Shown here in pieces: positions 1 to 12,000 of a stretch of DNA of 64,000 nt. The DNA comes from Amia ocellicauda. Taxonomy: Eukaryota > Chordata > Actinopteri > Amiiformes > Amiidae. How positions within the stretch are numbered: the first letter of the stretch is position 1; each line of letters starts with the position of its first letter. The stretch is from assembly GCF_036373705.1 (NCBI RefSeq), contig NC_089853.1:5902405-5966404 (forward strand). Direction: 5' to 3'. The notes under the pieces were generated by a model. The model was not told the origin of the DNA, did no database searches, and was given only the letters and a program-made list of their open reading frames with translations. Position numbers and translations under genes: made by a program.

Positions 1-50
1 GGACTGAATGGCTGCCTGAGATGAGACTGGATTGTCATAACTTACGAAAC
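1..50 (-). CDS. celf1: CELF1 last exon, partial
   Basis: Acceptor ctttttgtag (AG at 52-51) precedes GTTTCGTAAG at 50. It encodes [17 protein letters not shown], the end of RNP1 and the following helix of RRM3. The remaining residues, stop codon and 3' UTR lie to the left of the window. Confidence 0.93.
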
Positions 51-3000
51 CTACAAAAAGAAGAACATTTGTATTAAATCACTGTACAGATCATATATAT
101 TTCCCCCCTAAAATCAGTCAAGTACTCTATGAAACAGTATGTTATTTAAACATTTAAATGTACACAAAATACATAAATTGATCAATTGTATTGACGTTTG
201 CAATAATTTGGATCAAGGCTTGTGTGCAACCAGTATATAAGCACACTTTTCTTAATTTCATCGACACAAAATTGAGGACCGGTAGGAAGCTATGAAGCCA
301 GTGGTTTATAACCAAAATGTATGAAATGTCCCTTAAATGTATTTTCAGGACAGAGTGTGTCCGCTCACACAGGCAGCACTGCCGCCGACTCACCAAAACA
401 TTTGCTGAGGTTGGTCTGCTTGTCAATGAACACCTTGGCAGAGATGACATTTCCGAACGGCATGAACATTTGGAGCAGATCTTGATCTCCAAACTCCTGG
501 GGTAGATGGTAAATGAACAGATTTGCTCCTTCGGGACCTTGGGAAACAAAAGTGACACAGCGGGGCGTTGAAACTGCGTTGCTGGCAGCTGCTCGGAGAG
601 GCTGACCTGAAACGCCACGTCCTCAGACGGACGCAGGGTACCGGCAGCTCTGGTCAATGTGGGGGATTTAACATCACGTCATCAGAGCGCACACACATGT
701 ACGCACACACACGCACACACTGGCACATGTAAGCACACATCTGTACGCCTACGCACGCTGGCACACCCACACACACTCTGGCACATATGCCTACACACTG
801 GCGCACATGCCCACGGACACACTTGCATGTAAGCCCACGCACACACACGAATGCATGCATGCACACATGCGCACACACACACTGGCACGTACACAAGCAC
901 AAACTCGCACGTACGCACACATACACACTGGCACGTATGCACGTACTCACACAAACACTTCCAAGCACACACCAGCACACACCCACCACCAAACAACTAC
1001 ATCAAATACAGAAGAGTGACATTAAAATTGTATGAAAAAAGTGTTAATGTGTTTTGTGTGCTACAATATAATACATTGTGTGTTTCAATGCATAGAAATG
1101 TATTAAATGTAAATCAAATGCAGTTAAAATGATGATTACACAGCGCGTGCCGGGCGGGGGGTGCACTGCTCAGGTCCTGGGGTGACAGTCCAGTGTGATC
1201 AATGGATACCGTGTAAACACTCCTATATCCAGATGTCAGCTCCTATCTGGTCTCCTATTGGTCTGAATCGTGGCACAGCCGGCGCTCGGCGCGGAGTCCT
1301 GGTTAGAGTGCCTCCCCCCTCCCCCCTCCAATTACACTGCCTTTTTAAAACCAGTAACGTCTGTAAGAAACTGGCCGAGGCTGATCAAGTGATAAGAGCG
1401 CAGGATTAGAATCGCTGCGGAGATGAGTACCAAAGGATCGCCGGGACCCTGCCAGGCCCGGGAGCGGTGCACCCCTGCATCCCGGTCATTCAAACGTAAT
1501 TGCGAAGAGAGAGGCGAGCGAGAGGAGCTCGCAGAGAGCCGGAGTCCCACCGTGTTCCTGGAGCAGAGACTTGCCTTCTTTCTGGCTCCCGGCCGCGCCG
1601 ACGCTCTGCTGCGTGAGCAGGGACTGGTTGTACAGGCTGGGCAGCGCGGCAGCGGCGTACTGCTGGATCCCAGAGTACGCCTGGGTCAGCGCCTCCATGG
1701 TGCTACCAGTGCCGTTCGACAGACCCCCGCTGCCCAGGCCTCCGTTCAGAGCCGCCATTCCTGACAAAGCGGGAAACGGACAGTGAGTGCGGCGCCGGGG
1801 GATAGGCTCAGTGTGGCGCTGACCCGCGGAAAGGGGTCCCACTGGGGTTGTTCCTAACCGAGCCCTCCATGACTTTCATCACCTGAACTGAGCTCATAAT
1901 TTATGCAACAGATTTAGCTCTGGGGCTGCCCCTGCGAAGGACTCTATACAAAATAAAAGTGCATACATGCATTCCGATTTGTCAAATGCACACATGTACA
2001 GAGATTAACACACACTTCATCTACAAGACAAAATCAGTCTTCATCGGTCAGCCTCCGGGTTTAAGGTGCACAACGTGACCGAGTTCCTAAAGACAGACAG
2101 ACAGACAGATCTAGCTCACCTGCTAAAGAGCTCACGTTGAGCCCGGCACCGGCCCCGGCTGCCAGGGACTGCAGCGCTCCCAGAGAAGCCATTTGGTTGA
2201 CAGAAGAGTTGGTGCTAGAAGAGGGGGAGGACCCAGCTGTAGAGCAGAGGACAAGCGCGTTAAAGGTCAGGTCTCCTGGCCGCGCAAAACAGGTGTGAAG
2301 ATTCAACAAACAAAATGCAATGCCTATGGGCTGACTGCAGGAGAAGGGGGTTGAAAAGAAATTGGTCGGCTGTCTGTTATGGTAAGCAGGGAATTTATGT
2401 ATTATACATTTTCAACCATTCTCTTTTCACCTAAATCTAATCAAAACTGATGCACCGACAATTCACTTGTACACTGAGGTTTACCAGGATGAGAAAAGTA
2501 CAAGGTCAGAAAAGCTGTAGGAAAGAGCACGGAGCTGAGCATTTCATCCTAGAAACATGAGCAGAATTTTCAATTAAATAAAGTTAACAGAACAAAGTCC
2601 GGAGCTGCCATTATACTGTTTCTGTCGATACTCTTTACTGGAGCATCCGATACAATGTCTCCTCACAGGCACTACACACCAGATTAACTACTCCAGTTAT
2701 ATCTGCAACACTGTCTTCTGAAAGCGACTCTGGCACACCTTGAACAGACAACTTAAGCGAGGGAATCGATGTGAAAAGAAAGTCTCCCGTGCATTTCAAC
2801 TCTCTCCCTGTGGACACTGACTCCACCAAACCCGGAGGGCTATCGGTTTGCTCTGGACTCGTTCTCTTCCTCTCGCTGGAGTCGGGGTTGTGCGCCTCCT
2901 CCCAAAACCCATCACCCGGCTCAACCGAGTGTCAGTCGTGGCATCAGAGCCGACTGACACCGGATTACGTGCTTGAAAACAACGATGCTCCGTGAGGCTC

Positions 3001-6000
3001 CGTGAAGGAGATGCCTGACCTTCATCCTTAAGTTGCCTCCAGCTATAATTCCCCCACAGACTTCCCAGCGCTTAAAAAACCCATACTGGCAGTAGCTGAC
3101 CTAAAATAAAAACCGAAAGTATAGAGAAGTATCTCAGGTCTACGCAGGACACTGACGAACGAGAGGGATCGAGCCCGACTACTGCCTGAGAGCGGGAAGG
3201 GAGATGGGGCATCATCACACGTTTCCACACATCACATATATTCAGATTCCCATTTCCTGTGGCCCACGTCCCTCTATAGCCAAATGCAGGAGTGAGTTTA
3301 AATCACTGCATTAGTGACGACTACATTAAATGGCAGTGGGGCTCGACACACACATGACAAGATTGAGAGGAAGTAGCAGAAACCCAGGAGAACTCTTAAG
3401 AGGACACCCACCAGATATCTCGCCTAACTGGTTTGGAACTACACTAATTATCGAAGCGCTTTGGTGGTTTAAAACAAACAAAAACAAAACAAGCTTATTG
3501 ATTCGGAACTTTAAAATAAATAAGTGACAAAAGAAAAGTCAAACAAACCCTTGTATGCTTCCCAGGAAGATTGTGCCTGCTGTCCCGTACCTGAGCTGGT
3601 GAGCACACTGAGAGGGCTGCTGGAAGTGGTAAGTGCGTTTGTGCCAGTGGGGGTACTCTGTGTGGCGCTGGCTGCAGCCGCCAGAGCAGCCAAATTCTGC
3701 ATTGCATTTAATCCTGCAACACACCAGATAGAGAGGGCAGACGCACAATTATACCCCCTTCACGCGCACGCACACACACACACAGAGGCAAGACAGCCAT
3801 GCGCTTAAACGGCAGAGATCACGGGGGGCTGTGGGGGGGAAGGGGGTCCTGGCAGTCTTGTTTGGGAGGATCCAGATTACAGGATGCAGGGGCCCTGGCG
3901 CTGGCTATCCGGGAAGGTTTGAGAGGCCCGAATCTGATGTTCCCCTTCTCGTGAAGAATTTTAAAGGCCAAATCGGGATCAGTGTGATTCATAGTCAAAC
4001 TGAGCTCAAATCTGGGCTGGGGAACATAAAAAATAAACAAAACAAAACCAAAACAAACAAAACGAAAATGAGCTTTCCAACTCCAGAAGAAAATCAGAGA
4101 AGCCGCTATCTGGAACAGCTGGATTCATGGCAAACTGAAAATGATAACCTACGACACACACACACACACACACACACACAAGCTGGATAACATCTCCAGT
4201 GAAACACAAGCCTCATAAATCTATGTCCCTCAGCCGTGCGGGAACCGAGCGCAGGTCACAGTTAACGGAGCTGGGGGGGGCCTCGTTCCCGGGGGAGACG
4301 CTGCTCTCCGTGTGACAGCGGGACACCAGGGGGACGGAAAGGCTTTGTTCAGAGACAGGTGTCCAACGCAACAGTCCAGAGCCAGCGAGAGGGTGACTGG
4401 GAATCGCAAAAAGTAGGAGAGCAACGTTCGTCCGCCGCGGGGCTTCAGAGACAACAAGACAGTGGATAAGGAACACACAAGCCAATGAACATGCTCAGCC
4501 ACATGCAGGCACGAACGCTGACACACAATATTATAGCACACGCACAAACACACACAAAATGACACTGAAAATGACAAGGCCCTTTTCTACAAGAGGGAAA
4601 CGCGACTTCTCCCACCGCCTGCACGTGTGTTTTTTGTCGTGTGAAGATAAAGCTGCCACACAAAAGCCACGCTCCTGGCCACGCACAGATATTCGTGATG
4701 CACAGGGACGGGTCAAGTTAAATACATTTCTTAAAAAGTGACAGTAAATGTACAAAACTGGCGTGGTCTGCTCGATAATCTCTATGGCTACAAAGTCCAG
4801 TCTGACCGGTCAGCGTGGATGTAAATCGGGCCAGTTTTAGCCGGCTTTTGTGTTCCTCTCTATCACGCTCTGGCCTGCCCACAACAAACCCTGGCAGATT
4901 TATTGCCTCAAACTCAGGATCGACACCAGTTACTACCCGCCGTGCTCTAAACGCCACAGGAGAGAAATCTGTGTTCGGTTAAGGTAAACAAATGGATGTC
5001 CACCCATGCTCAGACTGTCCCAAGGTTATACAATAAACAACACACCTTCCTCAGTCATTATCAGACATGCAAATGGGAAGCGCACAATTAATAATGCATC
5101 TGCTCATCTGGTACACAGCGGCAGCGGAGGAGAACAGGGCGGCGTTGTGCGATAAAAGCCAGAGACAAAAAAACGACGAAGACCTATCATTTAGTCAAAG
5201 TGAAAAGCAGGTTACCTGTCATCGGATGAAGGTTGCCGAGTGCGTTTAGGTTCCCAGACGAAGCAGATTGTTGGAGGAGCTGCAAATAAAGCTAGACATT
5301 ACACCAAAACAGAAAACAGAGAGAGTCAGGTCTGCTTCCACTCTGGTGAATACTGGAGAAAGAGAGAAAGAGCAATAGGAGGAAGACTAGAAAAAGGAGA
5401 AAAAAAACTAGAAAAGGAGGAAAGAATGAAGGAAGAAAAAGGCAGAAGGAAGTGAGGGATTCACAGCACACCCATGGAGCAGCACCAACGACATTTGGAC
5501 CAGAGAGCTACGTTGGATTTCAGCACGCGGTCCGAGCCGGACGCTAAAGCGCAATTTGGTCTCGTTTGTCCATTTTTTTTTTTTGGTATAATAGTGGAGC
5601 GATGCTGGGGCCATCCAACGTAGCTTCGTGGCCGATGTGCAAAATAAAAACTCTGAACACAACCATCAGTCAAAACACAGCAAACCAAACTGCAAGCAGC
5701 GACTGAACAGCTCTCCTCCAGTTAAAACTCAATCGGATCAGGCAGTTACGCACGATGCCAATTACTTCTCTTGGAAACACAAGATTGGTCTCCCATGCAA
5801 GATCAAACCAAAGCTGTCACTAGAAATCACACCGTTCGGGTCTTCTAAGTAGAAATGCTTCTAAAGAGACCAGTTTTTAATCATTATCAAAAGGTGTGGA
5901 AACAGGATTTTGTCTTGTAGTTTCTAAAAATAAAGCTAAAACTCACAGGGGGCATTCAGTGGCCTCTTTAAAAGTGTTATTCACTGAGCCCCTTTGGAAA

Positions 6001-9000
6001 TCGAAACCACTGTTCATGCGATCATGCAGACCGCTCCGAAACCTCCCTCTACTAACTCAAGTCTGATCGAGTGGGACGTATCTAATGGATCAATCGATCT
6101 TGCTGGATGATAAATAGGTCACCAGCAGCAGCAACTTCAAATTAATGTAACGAATAATATTATAAAAGAACCCATAAGAGCTCCCTGAAGTCGGACTAAA
6201 CGGGTCTCGGGTACCGGTCGCTCAAATCAGGCCCTGGGTGAAGCGACACTTACTGCCAGGTACTGCGGGCCCAGGGAGTTGAGCCCGGTGAGGTTCCCCC
6301 ACATGGAGGCTGCGTTGATCTGCTGCATCTGCTGCTGGAGCTGCTGGGCGATGCGCTTCTGCTCCTTGTCCTTCTGGGTGTCAGCAAACTTCACCACGAT
6401 GGGGGAGGAGCAGCCCTGGGGGGGGACAAGAGTTACCAATCCATCATGGAGAGACAGAGACAGAGAGAGGGGCAGCAGGGAAATAAATACATAAAAAAAA
6501 AAACGAATTCCCCAGATCATCACAAGCATCACAGATATGAATAAACTGGCAACAACACTGGCTGAACCCTTACTGTCTTACTGTGTGGACCTGACAGATA
6601 TGAATGGTTATCAGGGACTCGGACTTATTCACAACACACTCAACGCCCCCCCCCCCCCCACACAAACACACATTAAAACTAACGAGAAGGATCCACACAG
6701 TGTTACTGAGTGACCTCTTCCTGCTTAAACTGAGAAGAGAAACAGCCAGTGGCTCTTTCACAATCAGTATCTACTGCTATTCCCAATACACAGTCAACAA
6801 AGCACGGCGCAGCTCAACTCGGCACCTCCAGTTCCTAATGTAAATACTGGTGGGTCTGAGGACCAGCATGCCACTGCCAAGAAGACAACCTGGTGTTCAT
6901 CTTGAGGGGGAAAACAACTGCTGTTCAAATTTAACGGCCCAGTTCCTCTTCACAGGCCGGGCTAGTCGGCTCGGAAAAAGTCATAAAATGTCGAGCGACG
7001 GCCCCAGGAGGTTTTTAACTCCCGCGGCTGTGGAGGAACGTCAGGGCCCTCGTTTTTAAAACTGTGGTTGGAGGCATCGCACTCACCTCCATAGTCTGCG
7101 ACTGGTGCATTGCCTTGATGGCCGACTGCGCCATCTGCCTGGCTGTGTAGGTAACGAAAGCACACCCTGCGAACGAAAGAAGGATCACAGTGAGAAAAGG
7201 CCAAAAACAACCAGTAAATAAGGAGGTTAATTTCTGTAAAGATCTCATTTATACAATGTTTTTAATGTAATTTTTGACACTTTGGTCTCTCTCCCTTATT
7301 GGGGTCGCATTTACATACTGAAGGGGTTAGGATTTTAAAAACGTAGTCTCGGACACTGCATCCCCTGTACGATCGCTGCAGAGAGAATTACCCTTATCCG
7401 TCAGAGTTTTTGATTGGAATCAGTAATGAGAAATGAGTAAAAGTCCTCTGCCTGTTCCGTACAACTCGCTGCAAGTTTTAATTAACAGGACAATGGGTTC
7501 CTGCCACTTGCCGGACGTGCAAAGGAAGGTATCGGATCAAAATGAAAGTGGTTAGGGATGCTACGGCGATCTTGGCAGTTAACAAGGAAGGAAAAACCCT
7601 CGTGGGCTTCCCATCAATTGCGATACATCTGGGAGTCTTCCGCCAGCAGGGGCGCACGGGCCGAGGAGGAACAGGGCTCACCTCGACTCAAGCCATCCGG
7701 TCCCCGTAATATCCGGCACTCCTCGATCTGTCCGTATGGCGAGAACATGAGCCTGATGTCGTTCTCGTTGCACTTCTTCGAGATCATCCCTATGAACAAC
7801 TTCCTGTCTTCCACGGCTGAAAGAGAGCCACAGAGGTCTTAATCAGGGCTGCGGCTCGGTGTCCGGGAGCCGACAGACCCACGATGAACGTTTTCTCAGA
7901 CTTCAGTCAGACATTAGAAGGGACACCACAGCACAATACCGACAACTTATTTAATCGATTATTGTTCTCAAGATACACATTCGAAATTAAACATTTGTAG
8001 CTTAGTGCTGAAAATGCTTAACATTCACTATGCGTAATTTTTTTGGGTGGGCGGGGGTTTGTTACAAAGCTTGCATCTCAACCTCTCTCCCACCCACCCA
8101 AAAGCACCGGTCCCACTTGGAACAGAGCACAAACACTGCAAGAAAAGTCTTGACTGATTTATATCTGAAGGAAGTGCTCCCCCCCTCAGGCTGCACTGCG
8201 CTCAGAGGACAAGGGTCGGTCATAAAGCATCTCAAAGCCTCCTTAAAGGAACCATTAAAAAGGAAAACGTCTATTGTGTGTGAAATCATTTCTTGTTCAT
8301 ACACTCCCTCTGCTCCCCAGATCCCGTTCCGCCTGCCTGCCCGGCTGGCCATAAATTAAATATTCACCATTATTCTTCTCGCTGTCTGCAGGTTTCATCT
8401 GAATCGGGTGATGCATCTGAAAGCATATGAATGTATATATATCATAACCGGTAACAAGAGACAAGTCTTCAAAACATTTAAATTCACTAAATACAAGCAG
8501 CTGACAAGAGTGCAAATAAAATCTGTGCCAAATCCAACACAAAAGCTGTTGCCGATTCACAGAAACAATTCATATTTCTTATTTGATTTTTTACATATAA
8601 AATCTAAAACCCTCATGATAAATTGAGACCATGGAGATCACAAACATGGAAGTTAAACATAAATAAAAGTATAAAACAGAAGCATGATGATTCGAAAAGA
8701 CTGAATGCTCCGACTTTACTTGAAAGAGACTTCATTAATTCAGCCCCACGAGCTCAATGAAAGGACGTTCTTACCCCGGGCAGGATTTTCATGTTGTGGA
8801 GGGCATTTTGTGCTTCTAATGCTGCTTTCCGTGTGTAGTATGTTACAAAACAACAACCTGGGGGGGAAGCAGACAGACCAACAACAACAAGAACAAAAAC
8901 AAGTTAACTTTAAATTGATCGTTATGAACATCAATTCCCTCAGAAGTGCCTTTTCATCCTCGAACCGACCAGCAGCACTTCTGTGGGCACACACATGGCA

Positions 9001-12000
9001 CCGCAGGGCGACGGATCAACCACCTTTCAAGTTAATTTGGATTAATCAATATTCGGGACCCGGGAAAGCACTATAATTAGGAAATCGATGCTCAATTAAA
9101 TAATTAAAAGGTGCAGAGAGAGAGGAGACACTTACACACCCACATCTGTCCGACGTGTTTAAATGTCTCACCTTGCTCGGCTGTGAACCAAGGAATCCTC
9201 TGTAAAAGCAAATCTGAAGACCGCTGTGTCCAACGCACTATAGAGGTTTTCGTTTGTTGCCAGTGGGGAGCGGACATGGAAACGTATCAAGGAAAGTTGC
9301 CCTTTTTATTATAATGCACAATATAAACCTTTAAAAAAAACACTAATGTAGCCAGGAGGGATTTAGACAGAAGGGTCCAGACTGTTGCTTCAGGGAAAAC
9401 GTAACCAGGAAACTCGAGGTTTTAAGCCCTTGCAGAAGGAAGACGTCTCGACAAGAGTCTATCGATTCGGTTTATCGGCAACAAAAATATAGCCGAGCTA
9501 ATGGCTCAACGCACGATCCATTAACCGGCCTGGGATCTCCGTCTGGGAAGTAATGCTTCTGTACGCCTCGTGATCAAACAAACTCCCAAATCAGCGTCAG
9601 TCAGATTGGGACGGGGTGGGGGGATACAACAAGTTAAACTTTGACATCAGCCGTGTTCTCCGCCACGTTGATGTTTCACGATCTCGAACACTGCTGGCGC
9701 TCACCTTTGCTCTGCGGCGGGTTTTGACTCCTGTCCCGGAGGACGTTGATTTCGTACACGGCACCGTAGGGCTCAAACAGCTCCCGCAGCTCCTTCTCGG
9801 TCCAGCTCCGAGGGATCTGGCCGACGAACATCTTGATTGCGTCGATGTCGGGCTGGTCAGGGTGGTCCAGGGTCCCATTCATCTTCTTCGCACTGCAAGG
9901 AGGAGGAGGAGGAGACGGGGGGACTGTTATACACGCGTTATAAACACAGGCCTGTGGTCAAATTTTGTCAAGCTGTGAAACCCATGTTATTCAGAAGCTT
10001 TTAGAAACCTACTATATAATCTGACTGATGGTAACTGTGCTAGGTTAGGATCGGAAAGTTGGTGTAAAAGGTGTGTATTGTGGTGGAAGAGACATGAGAA
10101 TGAGATGCGTGTTCCTCTGAACGATGAAACCTTTTGTATATTTTGTTTAAACCCTTTTGGGCAAATATGATCAACTGTACCACTGACCCAGGTCCTGTAC
10201 TTCAAATGTGAACCCTTCTATATAGATCAGCTACTTAAACCAGGCCAACTTTTTTTTTTTTAAAAAGGTCTAAAAAGATTTATTTGTGGAAATGGTGACA
10301 CATTAACAGACAATTAATACTGGTCCATTTAACAAGAGAACAGGAAATGACACGTGACGCATTAGGGACAGCGAACACTTGGTCTTTATTAAAATCAAGG
10401 CGTGTTCAAACAGTCAATTAAACGTGTGGCTTAATTTAGAAGACAGACTTCCTTGTCTGAGTCGGCTTTAATGGCAGCTGCCATTAAACAATGCAACACA
10501 TCTATACAACGCACTTGGAGGGAAGAGGCTCATAACGCAATCAATACAGGAGAAGAATTGATCGATAGAAAAGGTGGAACATCATTACAGTAAGCTTTTA
10601 GGAGTGGGACGGGAAGGGCCCCGCCTCGCGCTACAGACACTAAACATCTCTGCAGAGGCAGAGAAACAGTGAGTCGAGACCCTGGCTGAATCTGAAGATG
10701 ACCACGGTGCCCCCAGGGACTACACAGTATAAGAGAGACCTAAAATAAAATACCCATGATGTGATACTACATCAAAATTAACGCTGGATAAAGGGATAAA
10801 GGCTGTAAGTAAAAAGGAAACTGTGCCGTTGTATCGGAGTGTTCATGTACAGCACACGTCTAGGATTGCGGACTCACTTCGGGGAGTAGAAGGTACTATA
10901 AAAATAATTCATGGCTACACTTTAACTCTGACCTGTATTTGTGCCTGAACCAGCCCCAGAACTTGATCTTACTCACTCATCGCTTTGTGTGTGAGCGCAA
11001 ACACAGTGGCATTTCTGTCCAAAAACTTTGGCATACTTTAGATATTACCCTGGAAGTGTAAATGCTGAAATACTGGACGAGCTTTCAGTGGGGTCAAAAA
11101 CCTCTCCCCACTTCAACTTGCACCACTATCCATCTTCTTTTAATGTACAACTGCAAAACACACCAAGACATGCAGACTCCTCACTGCGCCTTGCATGTTT
11201 CACGAGCTTCAACATGGAGGAGGCAAAGCTAAAGACTAACCGTCTGGCATTTGTGTTCGTGATGTATATGGGAGTTTTAAGCCTGTGCGATGATCTCCCG
11301 TGTTGTTATAAAAGATACACACTCTGGTATGAATTATACAAGGCGAAATCCCGACTTACTGATGCACAGTACACTCTTCTATCCCCAGTGGCAACTCACC
11401 AGTGGTTCCCAGCAAATTCTAGTCCTGTACTGCGTTTTACTGCTTCAGATGGGTTTTTACTTCAATCTGATCAAACTCCAAGAACCAAGAACCAAAAACT
11501 ACTCTTCTAACCCCTGCCCCACTACTCCACCCCCTTTCACAAACAGCCTCTATCCAGAGGTTTAGTCGCTCGTTAGAAACAAACAAAAAAAAAGTTCTCT
11601 GGTCACTAAACCAACGGCACAGAAAACAACACATGATTTACATGCGCAGGTGGGTCCTTGCTTGTAGGTCTGGGGCTGGATCAATACAACACTGGCCTCT
11701 AGGAACAATTATCGACTCGCAGTAGTCAAGCGTGCATGAGAGTACACCGGCGAAATGTGCGTTTTAAATAAATTTAATCATCCTCGACAAACAAGTAACA
11801 TTTAAGACGCTGTTAAGCTTCGACCACAGCCCAGCCGTGTGCATTAGAACAACAGGGTATGATGTTTCTAGATGACTAATGCAAGGCCTTTGAAAACAGG
11901 ATGTAGCAAAAAGGCCTTAATACCTTCAAGAAAGCTTTTACGACTGCAAGTAGTAACAACTGCAGCCCCGTGACTCTGGGCTGATTCACTTGCAGGAGAG

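Noticed and set aside
154..657. 167-codon minus frame covering the RRM3 exon
   Set aside because: It reads the CELF1 exon at 394-537 out of frame and runs through both splice sites.
665..985. CRISPR-like regular repeats
   Set aside because: These are interrupted CA dinucleotides with no constant repeat-spacer pattern, in a vertebrate intron.
7641..7656. CTCF-like CCAGCAGGGGCGC near a CELF1 exon
   Set aside because: One G short of the core spacing, so a poor match.
11028..11510. 160-codon plus-strand open frame in a CELF1 intron
   Set aside because: No recognisable domain, no splice or promoter context and AT-rich noncoding-like composition.
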